Positions 44,739 to 53,935 of a DNA stretch of 64,000 nt are shown one piece after another. The notes under the pieces are model-generated. The model was not told the origin of the DNA and searched no databases. It saw only the letters and a program-made list of their open reading frames with translations. The DNA is taken from the NCBI GenBank assembly GCA_025360815.1, contig JANYBL010000109.1, forward strand, positions 62,001 to 126,000. Reading direction: 5' to 3'. Numbering within the stretch: the stretch's first letter is position 1; each line of letters starts with the position of its first letter. This DNA is from Burkholderiales bacterium. Its GTDB lineage: Bacteria > Pseudomonadota > Gammaproteobacteria > Burkholderiales > Usitatibacteraceae. Made by a program: the position numbers and the translations under genes.

Positions 44739-46079
44739 TCAATGATAATGTGCCGGCGTCAAATTAGAATCATCGGGCATGTGCGGGTGGACCGCTTCAG
44801 CGTCAGCGTCATAAAATAGCGGTGCGCCGCAGTCTTCGCAAAACTCTGGCGGTAGCACGCCGGGCAGCTTGGTGATTTTGCCGACGTTGGATGCTTTTAG
44901 GATCGCCTCGATTTGTTCGCACGGGCCGGGATTAGCATCGTCATCTTCTTGTGCAACCAGCGGCCAGATCATGCCGTTCACAACTTCGCCAGAATCTTTA
45001 AGCGCAAACGCGACGCGATATTCATCAACCTGAGCCTCACCCACACCAGCGATGATGGCGTGTAGCTGGCTGGCGCTCGTGCTGAGGGCGGCCTCGAGAT
45101 GTTCAACGGCACTGCTGACCATATAGGGGCGTACACGGCGATCACATTCGCGGCAGCTGCGGAAGAATGCATCAGGCAGGCCAAGTTCCAGGGAAGCGCC
45201 GGGGACGAGCTTGGCGAGGTCGGGCGTGGCGTGTTTTGCCCACAGCGTTAAGCATTCGGTGCGGTTGAGGATAATGTTGTTGGCGGCAACTGCTTTAGGC
45301 AATGTTGATGAAAGCGATGTCTTGGATTTTGCAGCCGCTTTTAACGTGGTTTTCAACAGGGCTTTTTCAAGGGCCTTCCCAGGGGCTTTCGATGCAGCTT
45401 TCGAGGCCGCCTTCCCCGCAGTTTGCGCAGACGCGCTCGATTCTTGCCACCGGAAAAGTGGCTTGTCGACTGGCACCACCACCACGGATAGCAACATGCG
45501 GGTATCCGCGGGCATGTCAATAGCTTCGACCTTGATTTCTTTGATGGCGAGCGTAGTTTCGCCAACGATGGCGTTGGCCATGTGTTGCAGCAATTTTCGC
45601 GTCTCGGAAAACGATTGCGGCAAGTGGTCAATTGAGTATAAAAATGGATTAACAATCGATCGTGATTCAACGGCAAAAATAAAGTCACGTAAATGTTGAT
45701 GAATCGCCGCCACATCGGCTGGTTTTAAATGGCCGGCCGCTATCGAATATTTCGACCATACGATCATCGGCACAGAGACGAGCAGCGCTTGGTGTGGTTG
45801 GTCGAGGACATTGAAATAATATGTTTCCGATACCGCCTCAACTGATTCTGCTAGAAGGTCGTGGGCTTCCGGTGCCTTTTCAAAGCTAACATCGAGTGCC
45901 ATCTCGACTGCGCCATCGTTTCCGGCGTTGAGCAGCTCGGTCGCCAAGGTTTCAAGTTGCTGACCCCAATACCGGTCTTCAACACGGCAGCCGGAATCAA
46001 AAGCGTCGCTTGTAATTTGGAGAAGTCGCTCGGCATCTTTGGAGATGCGAGCCGAAGGGTTCTTGCGGACACGTTTCAT
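44739..46079 (-). CDS. DUF2863-family protein
   Basis: 446 residues. R-I-S-K-D-A-E-R-L-L...S-G-C-R-V-E-D-R-Y-W at the N-terminus and the C-terminal P-P-E-F-C-E-D-C-G-A-P-L-F-Y-D-A-D match the betaproteobacterial DUF2863 family. The C-terminal cysteines could bind metal. Around residues 218-275 an Ala/Lys-rich low-complexity insert (K-A-A-S-K-A-A-S-K-A-P-G-K-A...) separates the two halves and seems specific to this protein. Function is unknown. This family is the best taxonomic marker in the window. Confidence 0.85.
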   Translation of the reverse strand: MKRVRKNPSARISKDAERLLQITSDAFDSGCRVEDRYWGQQLETLATELLNAGNDGAVEMALDVSFEKAPEAHDLLAESVEAVSETYYFNVLDQPHQALLVSVPMIVWSKYSIAAGHLKPADVAAIHQHLRDFIFAVESRSIVNPFLYSIDHLPQSFSETRKLLQHMANAIVGETTLAIKEIKVEAIDMPADTRMLLSVVVVPVDKPLFRWQESSASAQTAGKAASKAASKAPGKALEKALLKTTLKAAAKSKTSLSSTLPKAVAANNIILNRTECLTLWAKHATPDLAKLVPGASLELGLPDAFFRSCRECDRRVRPYMVSSAVEHLEAALSTSASQLHAIIAGVGEAQVDEYRVAFALKDSGEVVNGMIWPLVAQEDDDANPGPCEQIEAILKASNVGKITKLPGVLPPEFCEDCGAPLFYDADAEAVHPHMPDDSNLTPAHYH

Positions 46080-46251
46080 GGCGGGTGGTTGCTCGGCGCA
46101 ACTTCGATAAATAAAGACCCAATTATAGTCCCCTGTTTGCCGCTCGCCCGCTTGGGTACCCTTGCGCCGCGCTTTAGGGCACGATAGGGCACGAGCTTCG
46201 GTTGCGACTTGTGGTGTCGTCTTGCGGGCGCGAGGGTGCTTAGCAAATTTA

Positions 46252-46434
46252 CTAAACGGGGGTGCCGATCACGGCAGAAACGCGTATGACGGACTTTTTT
46301 CGGAGCGTGGCCTCGTGATGACGGCGCATCGATTCACTGAACGCGCTGATCGCTGAATTTGTCAATCGTGCAAATTCGAGACGACGAAGGGCGCGCGCCT
46401 TGGTTTCGAGATCTATTCTGGTCTGGGTGTTCAT
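46252..46434 (-). CDS. Small protein of unknown function
   Basis: A 60-residue reading frame starting at ATG 46434, preceded by AAGGAAAG at good spacing, which decides this start over the upstream in-frame codon at 46503. The product is basic and helical (T-R-I-D-L-E-T-K-A-R-A-L-R-R-L-E-F). It has no signal peptide and no recognised family. The 276 bp between it and the divergent LysR gene contain nothing else I can support. Confidence 0.45.
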   Translation of the reverse strand: MNTQTRIDLETKARALRRLEFARLTNSAISAFSESMRRHHEATLRKKSVIRVSAVIGTPV

Positions 46435-46710
46435 GCTACTTTCCTTGGTAGGTTTGCTATTTTTACGACGTACTGGTCGCGTAACGAAGACCGTAACCAA
46501 CAAGCGTCGAAAAGAGGGTTGATACTGTCTGAGTTGTTACACAATTTATATGTTATTCCCTTCGCCAGAACAACAATGATTCAAAATGGCATAATATTGC
46601 GGAAATAAATTCATTAATAGGATTGAACTTTTTCATTTCTATCGGTTGGCGTCGATTTGCCTTAATTTGCTTCAACCTAAAGCGCAATAATTCAAAAATT
46701 CAGAGGAAAA

Positions 46711-47781
46711 ATGGACAAACCCGGAGAAATGCGTGCCTTTGTGCGCTCTGTCGAATTGGGCGGCTTTTCTGCGGCCGCGCGGGATCTTGATCTCACACCA
46801 TCGGCATTGTCAAAATTGGTCACCCGTATGGAGGATCGGCTTGGCGTCAGGCTCATGAACCGTACTACGCGTAAGCTTGCGCTCACCGCCGAAGGTGAGG
46901 CGTATTTTGCAAGCGCCAAACGAATCCTCGTTGAAATCGAAGAAGCCGAAGCCGAAGTCACCCGTTTTAGCGATCACCCGAAAGGCATGTTGCGCATCAA
47001 CGTCGGCGTCGCGTTTGGCATGCACCAATTAGTGCCCGCACTCCCGCGGTTTTTAGAAAAATATCCGGAGATTGAATTGGATATTACCGTCACTGACCGG
47101 CTGGTCGATCTGGTGGAGGAGGGCGCGGACGTGGCGATTCGCACTGGCGTGTTGCGCGATTCGAGCTTGATCGCCAAAAAAATCTGCGATATGCATCGGG
47201 TTATTTGTGTCTCACCGATTTATCAAAAAAAGCACGGCACTCCCGAAACTGCAAAAGATTTGCTGAAACACAACTGCATCTCCATCAGCGGTGCCTCGCA
47301 ATTGCGAAAATGGCCCTTCACCACCGCCGATGGCATGGAAATCGTTGATGTTGTCGGCACGGTGAATGCCAATAATGCCGAAACGCTGTTGCAAATGGCG
47401 GCGATGGGTGTGGGCATTATTCGGCTGGCGGATGTCATTGTGGCCGACGGCATTCGCGCCGGTTGGCTGGTGCCAATTCTGACCGATATTCATCACGCCG
47501 AGCCGTTGCCGTTGTCGGCAGTGTACCCACAGGGAAAACACAAAAGCCCGCGGGTGGCGGCGTTCGTGAATTTTTTGGTGGAAACATTTTCTTCTGCGCC
47601 ATGGCGGCACGGAGCGGCAGCCGCTGACGCGGCCGGTTCAAACAACAGGGGCAATAAGCAAAATAGGGACAATAGGCAATTGGACAGGGTCAATGTGGCT
47701 GCTGTGGCTGCTGAAAAAGCGCCTGTCGCAAAATCAAAAACATCAACTCAAGACAAATTGGTTAAACGCAAAAAAGTTTAG
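46711..47781 (+). CDS. LysR-family transcriptional regulator with a long C-terminal tail
   Basis: 356 residues; AGAGGA ribosome site. The winged helix is at residues 1-60 (F-S-A-A-A-R-D-L-D-L-T-P-S-A-L-S-K) and the LysR substrate-binding domain at about 88-295. The subgroup is the CrgA/DsdC-like 'L-R-I-N-V-G-V-A-F-G' type often controlling oxidoreductases. The last roughly 55 residues are low complexity (Asn/Arg/Gln then Ala/Val/Lys), encoded by short repeats, and lie beyond the normal end. The target is unknown; the divergent neighbour is a small protein gene. Confidence 0.9.
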   Translation: MDKPGEMRAFVRSVELGGFSAAARDLDLTPSALSKLVTRMEDRLGVRLMNRTTRKLALTAEGEAYFASAKRILVEIEEAEAEVTRFSDHPKGMLRINVGVAFGMHQLVPALPRFLEKYPEIELDITVTDRLVDLVEEGADVAIRTGVLRDSSLIAKKICDMHRVICVSPIYQKKHGTPETAKDLLKHNCISISGASQLRKWPFTTADGMEIVDVVGTVNANNAETLLQMAAMGVGIIRLADVIVADGIRAGWLVPILTDIHHAEPLPLSAVYPQGKHKSPRVAAFVNFLVETFSSAPWRHGAAAADAAGSNNRGNKQNRDNRQLDRVNVAAVAAEKAPVAKSKTSTQDKLVKRKKV

Positions 47782-47851
47782 GCCCAATGGTTTCCGCTTC
47801 AATATTCATGGCGTATAGTTTTGTTTCGTTAATCATTTTGAGGAGCCAACG

Positions 47852-48382
47852 ATGGGCATATTGATTAAAATACTGCTGGGTTTTTTGGTTTTCGTGGTGG
47901 CGATTGCGATTGTGGGGTTTCTATTGCCCAAACAATTTAAGATTGAACGCTCAGCGGTGATTGCCGCCTCGGCAGAGAAAATTTATCCGCTGATCGCCGA
48001 GCCAAAAAACTGGCCGAAATGGGGCGTGTGGAACCAGCGCGATCCGCAGATGAAGGTTTCATTTTCGGGCGCGACTAGCGGCGTGGGCGCGAAGTGGTCG
48101 TGGGAATCCAAATCGGAGGGCAACGGCGTGATGGAATTCAGCATGGCCGAGTCGAATAAACAGATTGGCTACATCCTCACCTTTCCCGACATGGGCATGG
48201 AATCCAAAGGTGTTTTGAGCCTTGCAACTGAGGGTGTAGGCACGCGTATTCGCTGGACGAACGAGGGCGAATTCGGAGGCAATCCATTTTTGCGTTATTT
48301 GGGCTTGATCATGGACCGCATGGTGGGCAAAGATTTTGAAGCTGGCCTGAATAATTTAAAAGCATTGGCTGAAAAGCCGTAG
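47852..48382 (+). CDS. SRPBCC (START-like) family protein with N-terminal anchor
   Basis: 176 residues. One N-terminal membrane helix (about 3-24), then a Bet v1/polyketide-cyclase-like domain: I-E-R-S-A-V-I-A-A-S-A-E-K-I-Y-P-L-I-A-E-P-K-N-W-P-K-W. The fold binds hydrophobic ligands, but no ligand can be assigned. GAGGAG precedes the ATG. Confidence 0.85.
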   Translation: MGILIKILLGFLVFVVAIAIVGFLLPKQFKIERSAVIAASAEKIYPLIAEPKNWPKWGVWNQRDPQMKVSFSGATSGVGAKWSWESKSEGNGVMEFSMAESNKQIGYILTFPDMGMESKGVLSLATEGVGTRIRWTNEGEFGGNPFLRYLGLIMDRMVGKDFEAGLNNLKALAEKP

Positions 48383-48501
48383 CGGATGTCGCGCACTTTT
48401 TCTGATTGCAGCGTAAATTGCAATGTAAATATCAAGGAATAGTTTGGGTGGCGAGCCGTATAATTTGTATTCAATTGTTGTTAACTTAATGGCATGAAAA
48501 A

Positions 48502-48906
48502 ATGAAAACTAAATCCTATCTCACGCTGGATGATTGTAAAAAAATTGCCGCAGCCTCAGAGGCAGAGGCGCTAAAAAATAATTGGGCGGTCTGCATCGCG
48601 ATTGTCGATGATGGCGGACATTTGCTGTGGTTCCAGCGATTGGATAAATGTGCGCAGGCAAGCGCTGCGATCGCGATGGGCAAAGCAACCAGTTCGGCCT
48701 TGCGTCGCCGCCCCACCAAGATGGATGAAGACTTGATTGCGAATGGTCGTATTGCCGCGCTCTCGATGCCGGGCGTGCTCTTTTTAGAAGGCGGTTTGCC
48801 GATTCTGGTTGATGGTGAAATCATTGGCGCGGTCGGTGTGTCAGGTGTGAAATCGAGTGATGATGCGGCCATTGCGCAAGCGGGCATTGATGCGTTGTTA
48901 AAATAA
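48502..48906 (+). CDS. GlcG/HbpS-family protein
   Basis: 134 residues spanning one GlcG/HbpS domain (L-T-L-D-D-C-K-K-I-A-A-A-S-E-A-E-A, V-C-I-A-I-V-D-D-G-G-H-L-L-W-F-Q-R, and G-A-V-G-V-S-G). In E. coli glcG lies in the glycolate operon, whereas here it is 3.9 kb from glcF with other genes between. HbpS relatives bind heme and sense redox. Its stop is separated from the next ATG by one nucleotide. Confidence 0.9.
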   Translation: MKTKSYLTLDDCKKIAAASEAEALKNNWAVCIAIVDDGGHLLWFQRLDKCAQASAAIAMGKATSSALRRRPTKMDEDLIANGRIAALSMPGVLFLEGGLPILVDGEIIGAVGVSGVKSSDDAAIAQAGIDALLK

Positions 48907-48907
48907 G

Positions 48908-49669
48908 ATGCATTGCCCCAGCTGCAAAACTGGCATGGAAGCAGTGGCCTTGGCGTCACACATTGGCACTGATCTCGTCATCGATGTGTGTTGGCCTTGC
49001 AAAGTGATTTGGTTCGACCATATGGAGAGCACGTCGCTATCGGCGGCATCCGTCATCGTATTGTTCAAACGCATTCACGAAGCCCGGGATGGTGATCGCA
49101 ACTCGGTGAGCCTAAATATGCGCTGCCCGACTTGTGCCGGGGGGCTTAAGCTCACCAACGATCTCGGAAAAAACGGACGATTCTCCTACTACCGTTGCGA
49201 AATGGGTGACGGACGCGTGATAAGTTTTACGCAGTTTTTGCGCGAGAAAAATTTTATCCGCAGCTTAAACGCAATCGAAATTAAGTCACTCTCGGCGCAA
49301 GTAAAACAAATTCGTTGCTCTAGCTGTGGCGGCTCGATTGATTTGGTAAATGACACCGCGTGTAGCCATTGCGGCTCAGCAATTTCAGTGTTGGACCGCG
49401 ATGCGGTTGAAAAAGCGTTAACCGCCTTGGCCGCCAAGGATGCGCAACAATTGAGAGCTCAAGGCGATGGCCAAACCACGCGACAAGAAATAGATGCGAT
49501 TGCGGCCGTTTTAGCGCAGCGCGCCGGTAAGTCACAACCCGGACTACCAGCCACCGTCTATTCAACGTATTCCGATAACGGCTGGCTGCTCGAACTCGCC
49601 AGCCAAAGCGTTTCGACTGATTTGATTCAAGAGGGCATCGGCGCCTTGGTGTCGAGCCTGTTCGATTGA
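48908..49669 (+). CDS. Multi-zinc-ribbon protein
   Basis: 253 residues. The N-terminus is a zf-TFIIB-type ribbon: C3-x2-C6 and V-C-W-P-C-K-V-I-W-F-D near 28. A second Cys pair, M-R-C-P-T-C-A-G-G, is followed by Y-R-C-E, and a third ribbon is R-C-S-S-C-G-G...A-C-S-H-C-G near 138-160. The C-terminal third is Ala/Gln-rich and helical without a membrane helix. It is probably a cytoplasmic scaffold; its role is unknown. It is translationally adjacent to the GlcG-like gene. Confidence 0.75.
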   Translation: MHCPSCKTGMEAVALASHIGTDLVIDVCWPCKVIWFDHMESTSLSAASVIVLFKRIHEARDGDRNSVSLNMRCPTCAGGLKLTNDLGKNGRFSYYRCEMGDGRVISFTQFLREKNFIRSLNAIEIKSLSAQVKQIRCSSCGGSIDLVNDTACSHCGSAISVLDRDAVEKALTALAAKDAQQLRAQGDGQTTRQEIDAIAAVLAQRAGKSQPGLPATVYSTYSDNGWLLELASQSVSTDLIQEGIGALVSSLFD

Positions 49670-49780
49670 TTTTGGATTGCTGTCGATCGCCGTGAATTAT
49701 TCTGAACAGTCATCGATAGTCTTTTATCGTCCTCGATCGTCCTCTATGGCAGTTGATTTGTTTTCTAGAAATGGTTTGAG

Positions 49781-50551
49781 ATGAATTTAGTCATTGTTAC
49801 CGGGACGACCAAAGGGCTTGGCGCGGCGCTGTATGCAGCACTGGTCAATGACCAGAACAACGTGGTTATTGCTGTTTCACGCGGCATTGGCAATAGCGTG
49901 GATGGTGACGTTAGCGAAACGATGAGTTCTTCAAACGCCAGTATTGGCGCGGACTTTGGCGATGTTGTGTCGGTTGAATTGGCATTCAATCGCATTGCAT
50001 TGCACCTGTCGGGTATTGGTAAACATCATTTTGAACGCGCTGTTTTGATTAACAATGCGGGCGTGGTGTTGCCGGTGGGAGCGTTCGATCAGATTGACGG
50101 CGAAGGGCTCAAAAACAACATCCATGTAAACCTCATCTCACCGATGGTTGCCATGCGCCGATTTGCCGAACTGACGCGCTCAATTGCCCGGCAGCGGCTC
50201 ATTATCAATATTTCCTCAGGCGCGGCCAAGCGGGCGATTGCCGGTTGGTCGGCTTATTGTGCGGCAAAGGCCGGTTTGGAAATGGCGGCCCAAGTCGCGG
50301 CGCTGGAAGCGGCAGTTAACGATCCGACGCTTGCGATTTGCGCGTTAGCGCCTGGCGTAATTGATACGCCGATGCAAAGCCAAGTGCGTTTGGCATCGGC
50401 AGATGCGTTCCCCGATGTCGAGCGATTCCGCGCCATGAAAATAGACGGCATGCTCCGCCCGGCTGACGAGGTGGCGCACGATATTATTCGACTGATGGCG
50501 TCGGGCAAGCTCACCAATGGTGGAAGTTTTGATATTCGCACCTTGGTCTAA
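49781..50551 (+). CDS. Short-chain dehydrogenase/reductase (SDR)
   Basis: 256 residues. The cofactor motif is V-T-G-T-T-K-G-L-G (residues 6-14), N-N-A-G is near 90, and catalytic S...Y-x-x-x-K is I-S-S-G...A-Y-C-A-A-K near 145-165. The pattern I-V-T-G-T-T-K-G-L-G and the P-G-V-I-D-T-P-M-Q after the active site resemble sepiapterin-reductase-like SDRs. It has no operon partner within 100 nt. Confidence 0.88.
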   Translation: MNLVIVTGTTKGLGAALYAALVNDQNNVVIAVSRGIGNSVDGDVSETMSSSNASIGADFGDVVSVELAFNRIALHLSGIGKHHFERAVLINNAGVVLPVGAFDQIDGEGLKNNIHVNLISPMVAMRRFAELTRSIARQRLIINISSGAAKRAIAGWSAYCAAKAGLEMAAQVAALEAAVNDPTLAICALAPGVIDTPMQSQVRLASADAFPDVERFRAMKIDGMLRPADEVAHDIIRLMASGKLTNGGSFDIRTLV

Positions 50552-50687
50552 TCTCTTTTCAGTACGCTTCGTGCGCTGGCCTTATGACTGAATCCAGCGT
50601 GCTCTCCAAAGTGTAACCGGACGCCCAACCGTCTGGCCTGCCCCTAAAATTCAACCCCACAGCTCAACCCAAAGCCCTACTCAAATA

Positions 50688-51263
50688 ATGAATACCACCA
50701 CCAAGTCTGCCGCCAAGAAGAAATCGCATACTAAACTACACTATTGCGATTTGAAAGTTTGTGAAGGAATCTGCTGTAGCGACGGCGCGTTTTTGCTGCC
50801 TGAAGAAGAGCAGGCAATTCATGATGTCGTTGCGAAATATCCCCAGCACTTCAAACACCTGCCCAAGAATTATATTTTTGATGGTGAATGGGAAGGCAAT
50901 CTCGGCCGCAAAACAGCCGTTTATAAGTTTGGCTACAAGAACAAACCCGCCCATTTCGCCAATACCCGCTGCGCTTTTTCAGAGAGCGATGGCAAATGCT
51001 CTCTGCAAACACTTGCCGTGAAATTGGATAAGCACAAATGGCACTTTAAGCCGATGGGATGCTGGTTGTTCCCGCTGTCGGCTGATGATAAAGGCCTGAT
51101 CGCGCCGCCTCGTTCGCGCCGCGAAGACCCGAACAATTTAGGCAAAGACTATCCCGGCTTTGCGTCATTTGCGCCGTGCGGCAAGCATGAGGCCAAAGGG
51201 AAAGTTTGGTGGATTCAGCTCAAGGAGGAGGTGACCGAATATCGCCGCCTCGCGACTGAATAG
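50688..51263 (+). CDS. Cys-cluster protein (DUF3109/YkgJ-like)
   Basis: 191 residues with a Lys-rich N-terminus and cysteines spaced as C-E-G-I-C-C (about 25-30), T-R-C...G-K-C near 95-106, G-C-W-L-F-P-L near 123 and F-A-P-C-G near 163. This is the pattern of putative Fe-S or zinc cluster proteins of the YkgJ/DUF3109 kind. The E-E-E segment after the first cluster and P-L-S-A-D-D before the third also fit. The biochemical role is unknown. The family label is a judgement from spacing. Confidence 0.65.
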   Translation: MNTTTKSAAKKKSHTKLHYCDLKVCEGICCSDGAFLLPEEEQAIHDVVAKYPQHFKHLPKNYIFDGEWEGNLGRKTAVYKFGYKNKPAHFANTRCAFSESDGKCSLQTLAVKLDKHKWHFKPMGCWLFPLSADDKGLIAPPRSRREDPNNLGKDYPGFASFAPCGKHEAKGKVWWIQLKEEVTEYRRLATE

Positions 51264-51508
51264 GGTTTGGTTTCTACTGTAAAACATTAATCCTGGCAAG
51301 CTTTGATTCAGTCGAGCGAATCGAGAGTACCAATTAAGGATGGCTGCGGCGCAAAAAAAGTTGGAGGCTCGATACGCCTGACGTGGCGACAGAAATTTTC
51401 GTGTTTTTCCCGCAGAATTTTGTTTGTCATGGAAGCCTATGGGGGCTACCTCGAATTTGTCGGCGGTTCCCTAGGCGTATATTGTGAGATCGCTTAAACT
51501 AAACCTAT

Positions 51509-53635
51509 ATGTCCCTAACAACCACTGACTTTGCCAAGTTTGTTCAGCAGCTCGAGCTGGCGCAGCAAGCGGTCGGCCGCAATTTAAAACAAATTGTGGA
51601 GGCATTTGATCATCTTGAGTCAGGCGTTGTTCTCTACGGTCCTGACGATCGCTTGGTGTTTTGCAATCGGCGCTTTCGCGAAATTTACGCCGAGGTGAGT
51701 GATTTGCTGGTGCCGGGAACCCCGTTCGAAGCGATTCCGCGGGCACTCTATCAGCGTGGATTTGAGAAGCGCGTGCAACTTGATGAAGACGAGTATGTCC
51801 GCTCCTGGGTGGCAAAGCACCTCAACCCCGACGAAAGTGATTACGAGTTTCAACTCGGCGACGATAAATGTATCTGGGCTTCTGACCGTAAAACAGCAGA
51901 CGGCGGGGTAATTGGTTTTCGCCTCGATATCACCGACCGGAAAAAAGCCGACGTCGCGTTGCTCGAGAGTGAGGCGCGTTTTAAAGCCCTCTTGGGAATG
52001 TCCAGCGATTGGTATTGGGAACAAGGCGACGAATATCGATTTACGATTATTTCCGGCGTTACGAGGCAATCCATGGGCATTGACCCAAGCGCCCGCTACG
52101 GGGTTACGCGCTGGGAGCTTCCGTATTTGGGAATTACCCGCGAGCAAATGGAAGAACACCGCCAACAATGCGAGGCGCATGAACCCTTTCGCGATTTTCA
52201 GTACGCATCTGCCATGGCGGATGGGCAAGTTCGCTGGGTGAGTATTTCCGGCGAGCCGATGTTCAATGGGGTCGGCAAATTTATGGGCTATCGAGGCGTC
52301 GGCGCCAATATTACTGAGAGGCGTCGCACGGAAATGCTCGTTCGTGAGTTGGCCGAATACGATTTCTTAACTGGATTGCCAAACCGGATGCTGCTAGGTG
52401 CGCGATTTGAATTTGCGATGCGGCAAGCGAAACGTCGCGGTGCCGGCAGCGACGCAGGAATGTCGTTAATGTTTATTGACCTAGATCGGTTCAAGAATAT
52501 TAACGATTCATTAGGCCATGATGTCGGCGATCAAATATTGGCGGCAACCGCCCGCCGGTTGACCGATGCTACCCGCGCGACGGATACGGTGGCACGCCAC
52601 GGCGGCGATGAATTCATTATGTTGTTGCCCGACGTCACCAATGCCGCAGATCTGGCGATAGTGGCTGAAAAACTGGTGGCGACGCTTGGGCAGCCCCACC
52701 AAATTAATGGTGTTGAACTGACAGTGACACCATCAATTGGCGTCACCATTTGGCCCGCCGATGGCGACGATATTAATACACTCATCAAGAACGCAGACTT
52801 GGCCATGTATCACTCCAAAGCAGAGGGGCGCAATCAATTCAGTTTCTTCCGTACTGAGATGAATGCGCGGGTAAATGAACGTCTGATGATTGAAAATGCC
52901 TTGCGCCGCGCATTAGCGCGCGATGAATTTTCATTGGTGTATCAACCCATTTTTCGCCTGCCTGATCGTCATATTATCGGTGCTGAAGCGCTGCTCCGCT
53001 GGAACAGTGCCGAGTTGGGAAGCATTGAGCCATCGCGTTTTATTCCGGTCGCAGAAGATAGCGGCTTGATTGTGCCGATTGGCGAATGGGTCGCAAGAGA
53101 AGCGATCGCGCAGCTACGCCGCTGGCGCGATGCAGGACTTGATAATTTCCCGGTCACCATTAATGTGTCGGGCATTCAGTTTAAGACGCGTCGTTTGGTG
53201 GACGTGTTGTTGACAACCTTGGCTGAACATCGGCTGGAAGTGAGTGATATCGAAATTGAACTTACCGAGACCGCGCTCGTCAGCGAGGGTGACGCTGCCA
53301 ACAGCACGCTGGGCGCGCTATCCGCTGCGGGCTTTCGCTTGGTCGTGGATGATTTTGGGACGGGCTATTCCAACTTGGGTTACTTAAAGCGATTCGATAT
53401 CGCCAAGCTGAAAATCGATCAGTCGTTTGTCCGTGATATTACAACCGATGCCAACGATGCCGCGATTACGCGCGGCATTATTGGCTTGGCCAAAAGCTTG
53501 GGCTTGCGGGTGGTGGCTGAAGGCATTGAGTACGCCTCGCAGCTAGACTACTTATTGGCTAACGGCTGCGAAGAGGGGCAAGGCTACTTGCTTTCAAGAC
53601 CATTGGCACCCGCTGTTTTTCAAATGCAATTTTAG
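51509..53635 (+). CDS. PAS-PAS-GGDEF-EAL cyclic-di-GMP protein
   Basis: 708 residues, no membrane helix. Two PAS domains lie at about 25-145 and 155-275. The GGDEF domain has intact H-G-G-D-E-F (365-369) and the product-inhibition site R-A-T-D five residues before it. The EAL domain begins E-A-L-L-R-W (Glu493) and keeps I-N-V-S-G, E-L-T-E and D-D-F-G-T-G-Y-S-N-L. Both activities look intact, so it could be a bifunctional cyclase/phosphodiesterase set by the PAS signal. A coiled segment precedes PAS1. No obvious ribosome site. The 245 bp before it (51264-51508) hold no supported gene. Confidence 0.94.
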   Translation: MSLTTTDFAKFVQQLELAQQAVGRNLKQIVEAFDHLESGVVLYGPDDRLVFCNRRFREIYAEVSDLLVPGTPFEAIPRALYQRGFEKRVQLDEDEYVRSWVAKHLNPDESDYEFQLGDDKCIWASDRKTADGGVIGFRLDITDRKKADVALLESEARFKALLGMSSDWYWEQGDEYRFTIISGVTRQSMGIDPSARYGVTRWELPYLGITREQMEEHRQQCEAHEPFRDFQYASAMADGQVRWVSISGEPMFNGVGKFMGYRGVGANITERRRTEMLVRELAEYDFLTGLPNRMLLGARFEFAMRQAKRRGAGSDAGMSLMFIDLDRFKNINDSLGHDVGDQILAATARRLTDATRATDTVARHGGDEFIMLLPDVTNAADLAIVAEKLVATLGQPHQINGVELTVTPSIGVTIWPADGDDINTLIKNADLAMYHSKAEGRNQFSFFRTEMNARVNERLMIENALRRALARDEFSLVYQPIFRLPDRHIIGAEALLRWNSAELGSIEPSRFIPVAEDSGLIVPIGEWVAREAIAQLRRWRDAGLDNFPVTINVSGIQFKTRRLVDVLLTTLAEHRLEVSDIEIELTETALVSEGDAANSTLGALSAAGFRLVVDDFGTGYSNLGYLKRFDIAKLKIDQSFVRDITTDANDAAITRGIIGLAKSLGLRVVAEGIEYASQLDYLLANGCEEGQGYLLSRPLAPAVFQMQF

Positions 53636-53696
53636 AAAGTGTTAAGTTGTGAAGTTGCTGGGTCGCCAAGAATTTTATGGACCACAAAGGATAATA

Positions 53697-53933
53697 ATGC
53701 CCACCTACAAACTGCAAGTACAAGATGACGATGCTCAACCGTTACAATGGCGCGATGTCAAAAACGACGACGGCCGCTTACTCGTTTTTGACAAAGAACC
53801 CGCCGCCCGCGACAAGTTGGCGCAATTGTTTCCGGTGCTGGTGAAGCTGGAAAAATTTGCCGCAGGACCAAAGCGCACCCGCGTCGTAGTGGTGAACGCA
53901 TATTTAGATGTTGATAAAGAAAAGGAATCGTAA
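53697..53933 (+). CDS. Small protein of unknown function, first gene of the Kv-beta-like operon
   Basis: ATG 53697 with AAAGGA at the right distance is chosen over the upstream codon at 53649. The 78-residue product is soluble with an alternating strand/helix pattern (Y-K-L-Q-V-Q, then [14 protein letters not shown], then [10 protein letters not shown]). No family recognised. Its stop is 2 nt before the aldo/keto reductase start. Confidence 0.65.
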   Translation: MPTYKLQVQDDDAQPLQWRDVKNDDGRLLVFDKEPAARDKLAQLFPVLVKLEKFAAGPKRTRVVVVNAYLDVDKEKES

Positions 53934-53935
53934 CC

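Noticed and set aside
45211-45699. Plus-strand frame of 162 codons opposite the DUF2863 gene
   Set aside because: It mirrors the repetitive Ala/Lys insert and carries no recognisable domain.
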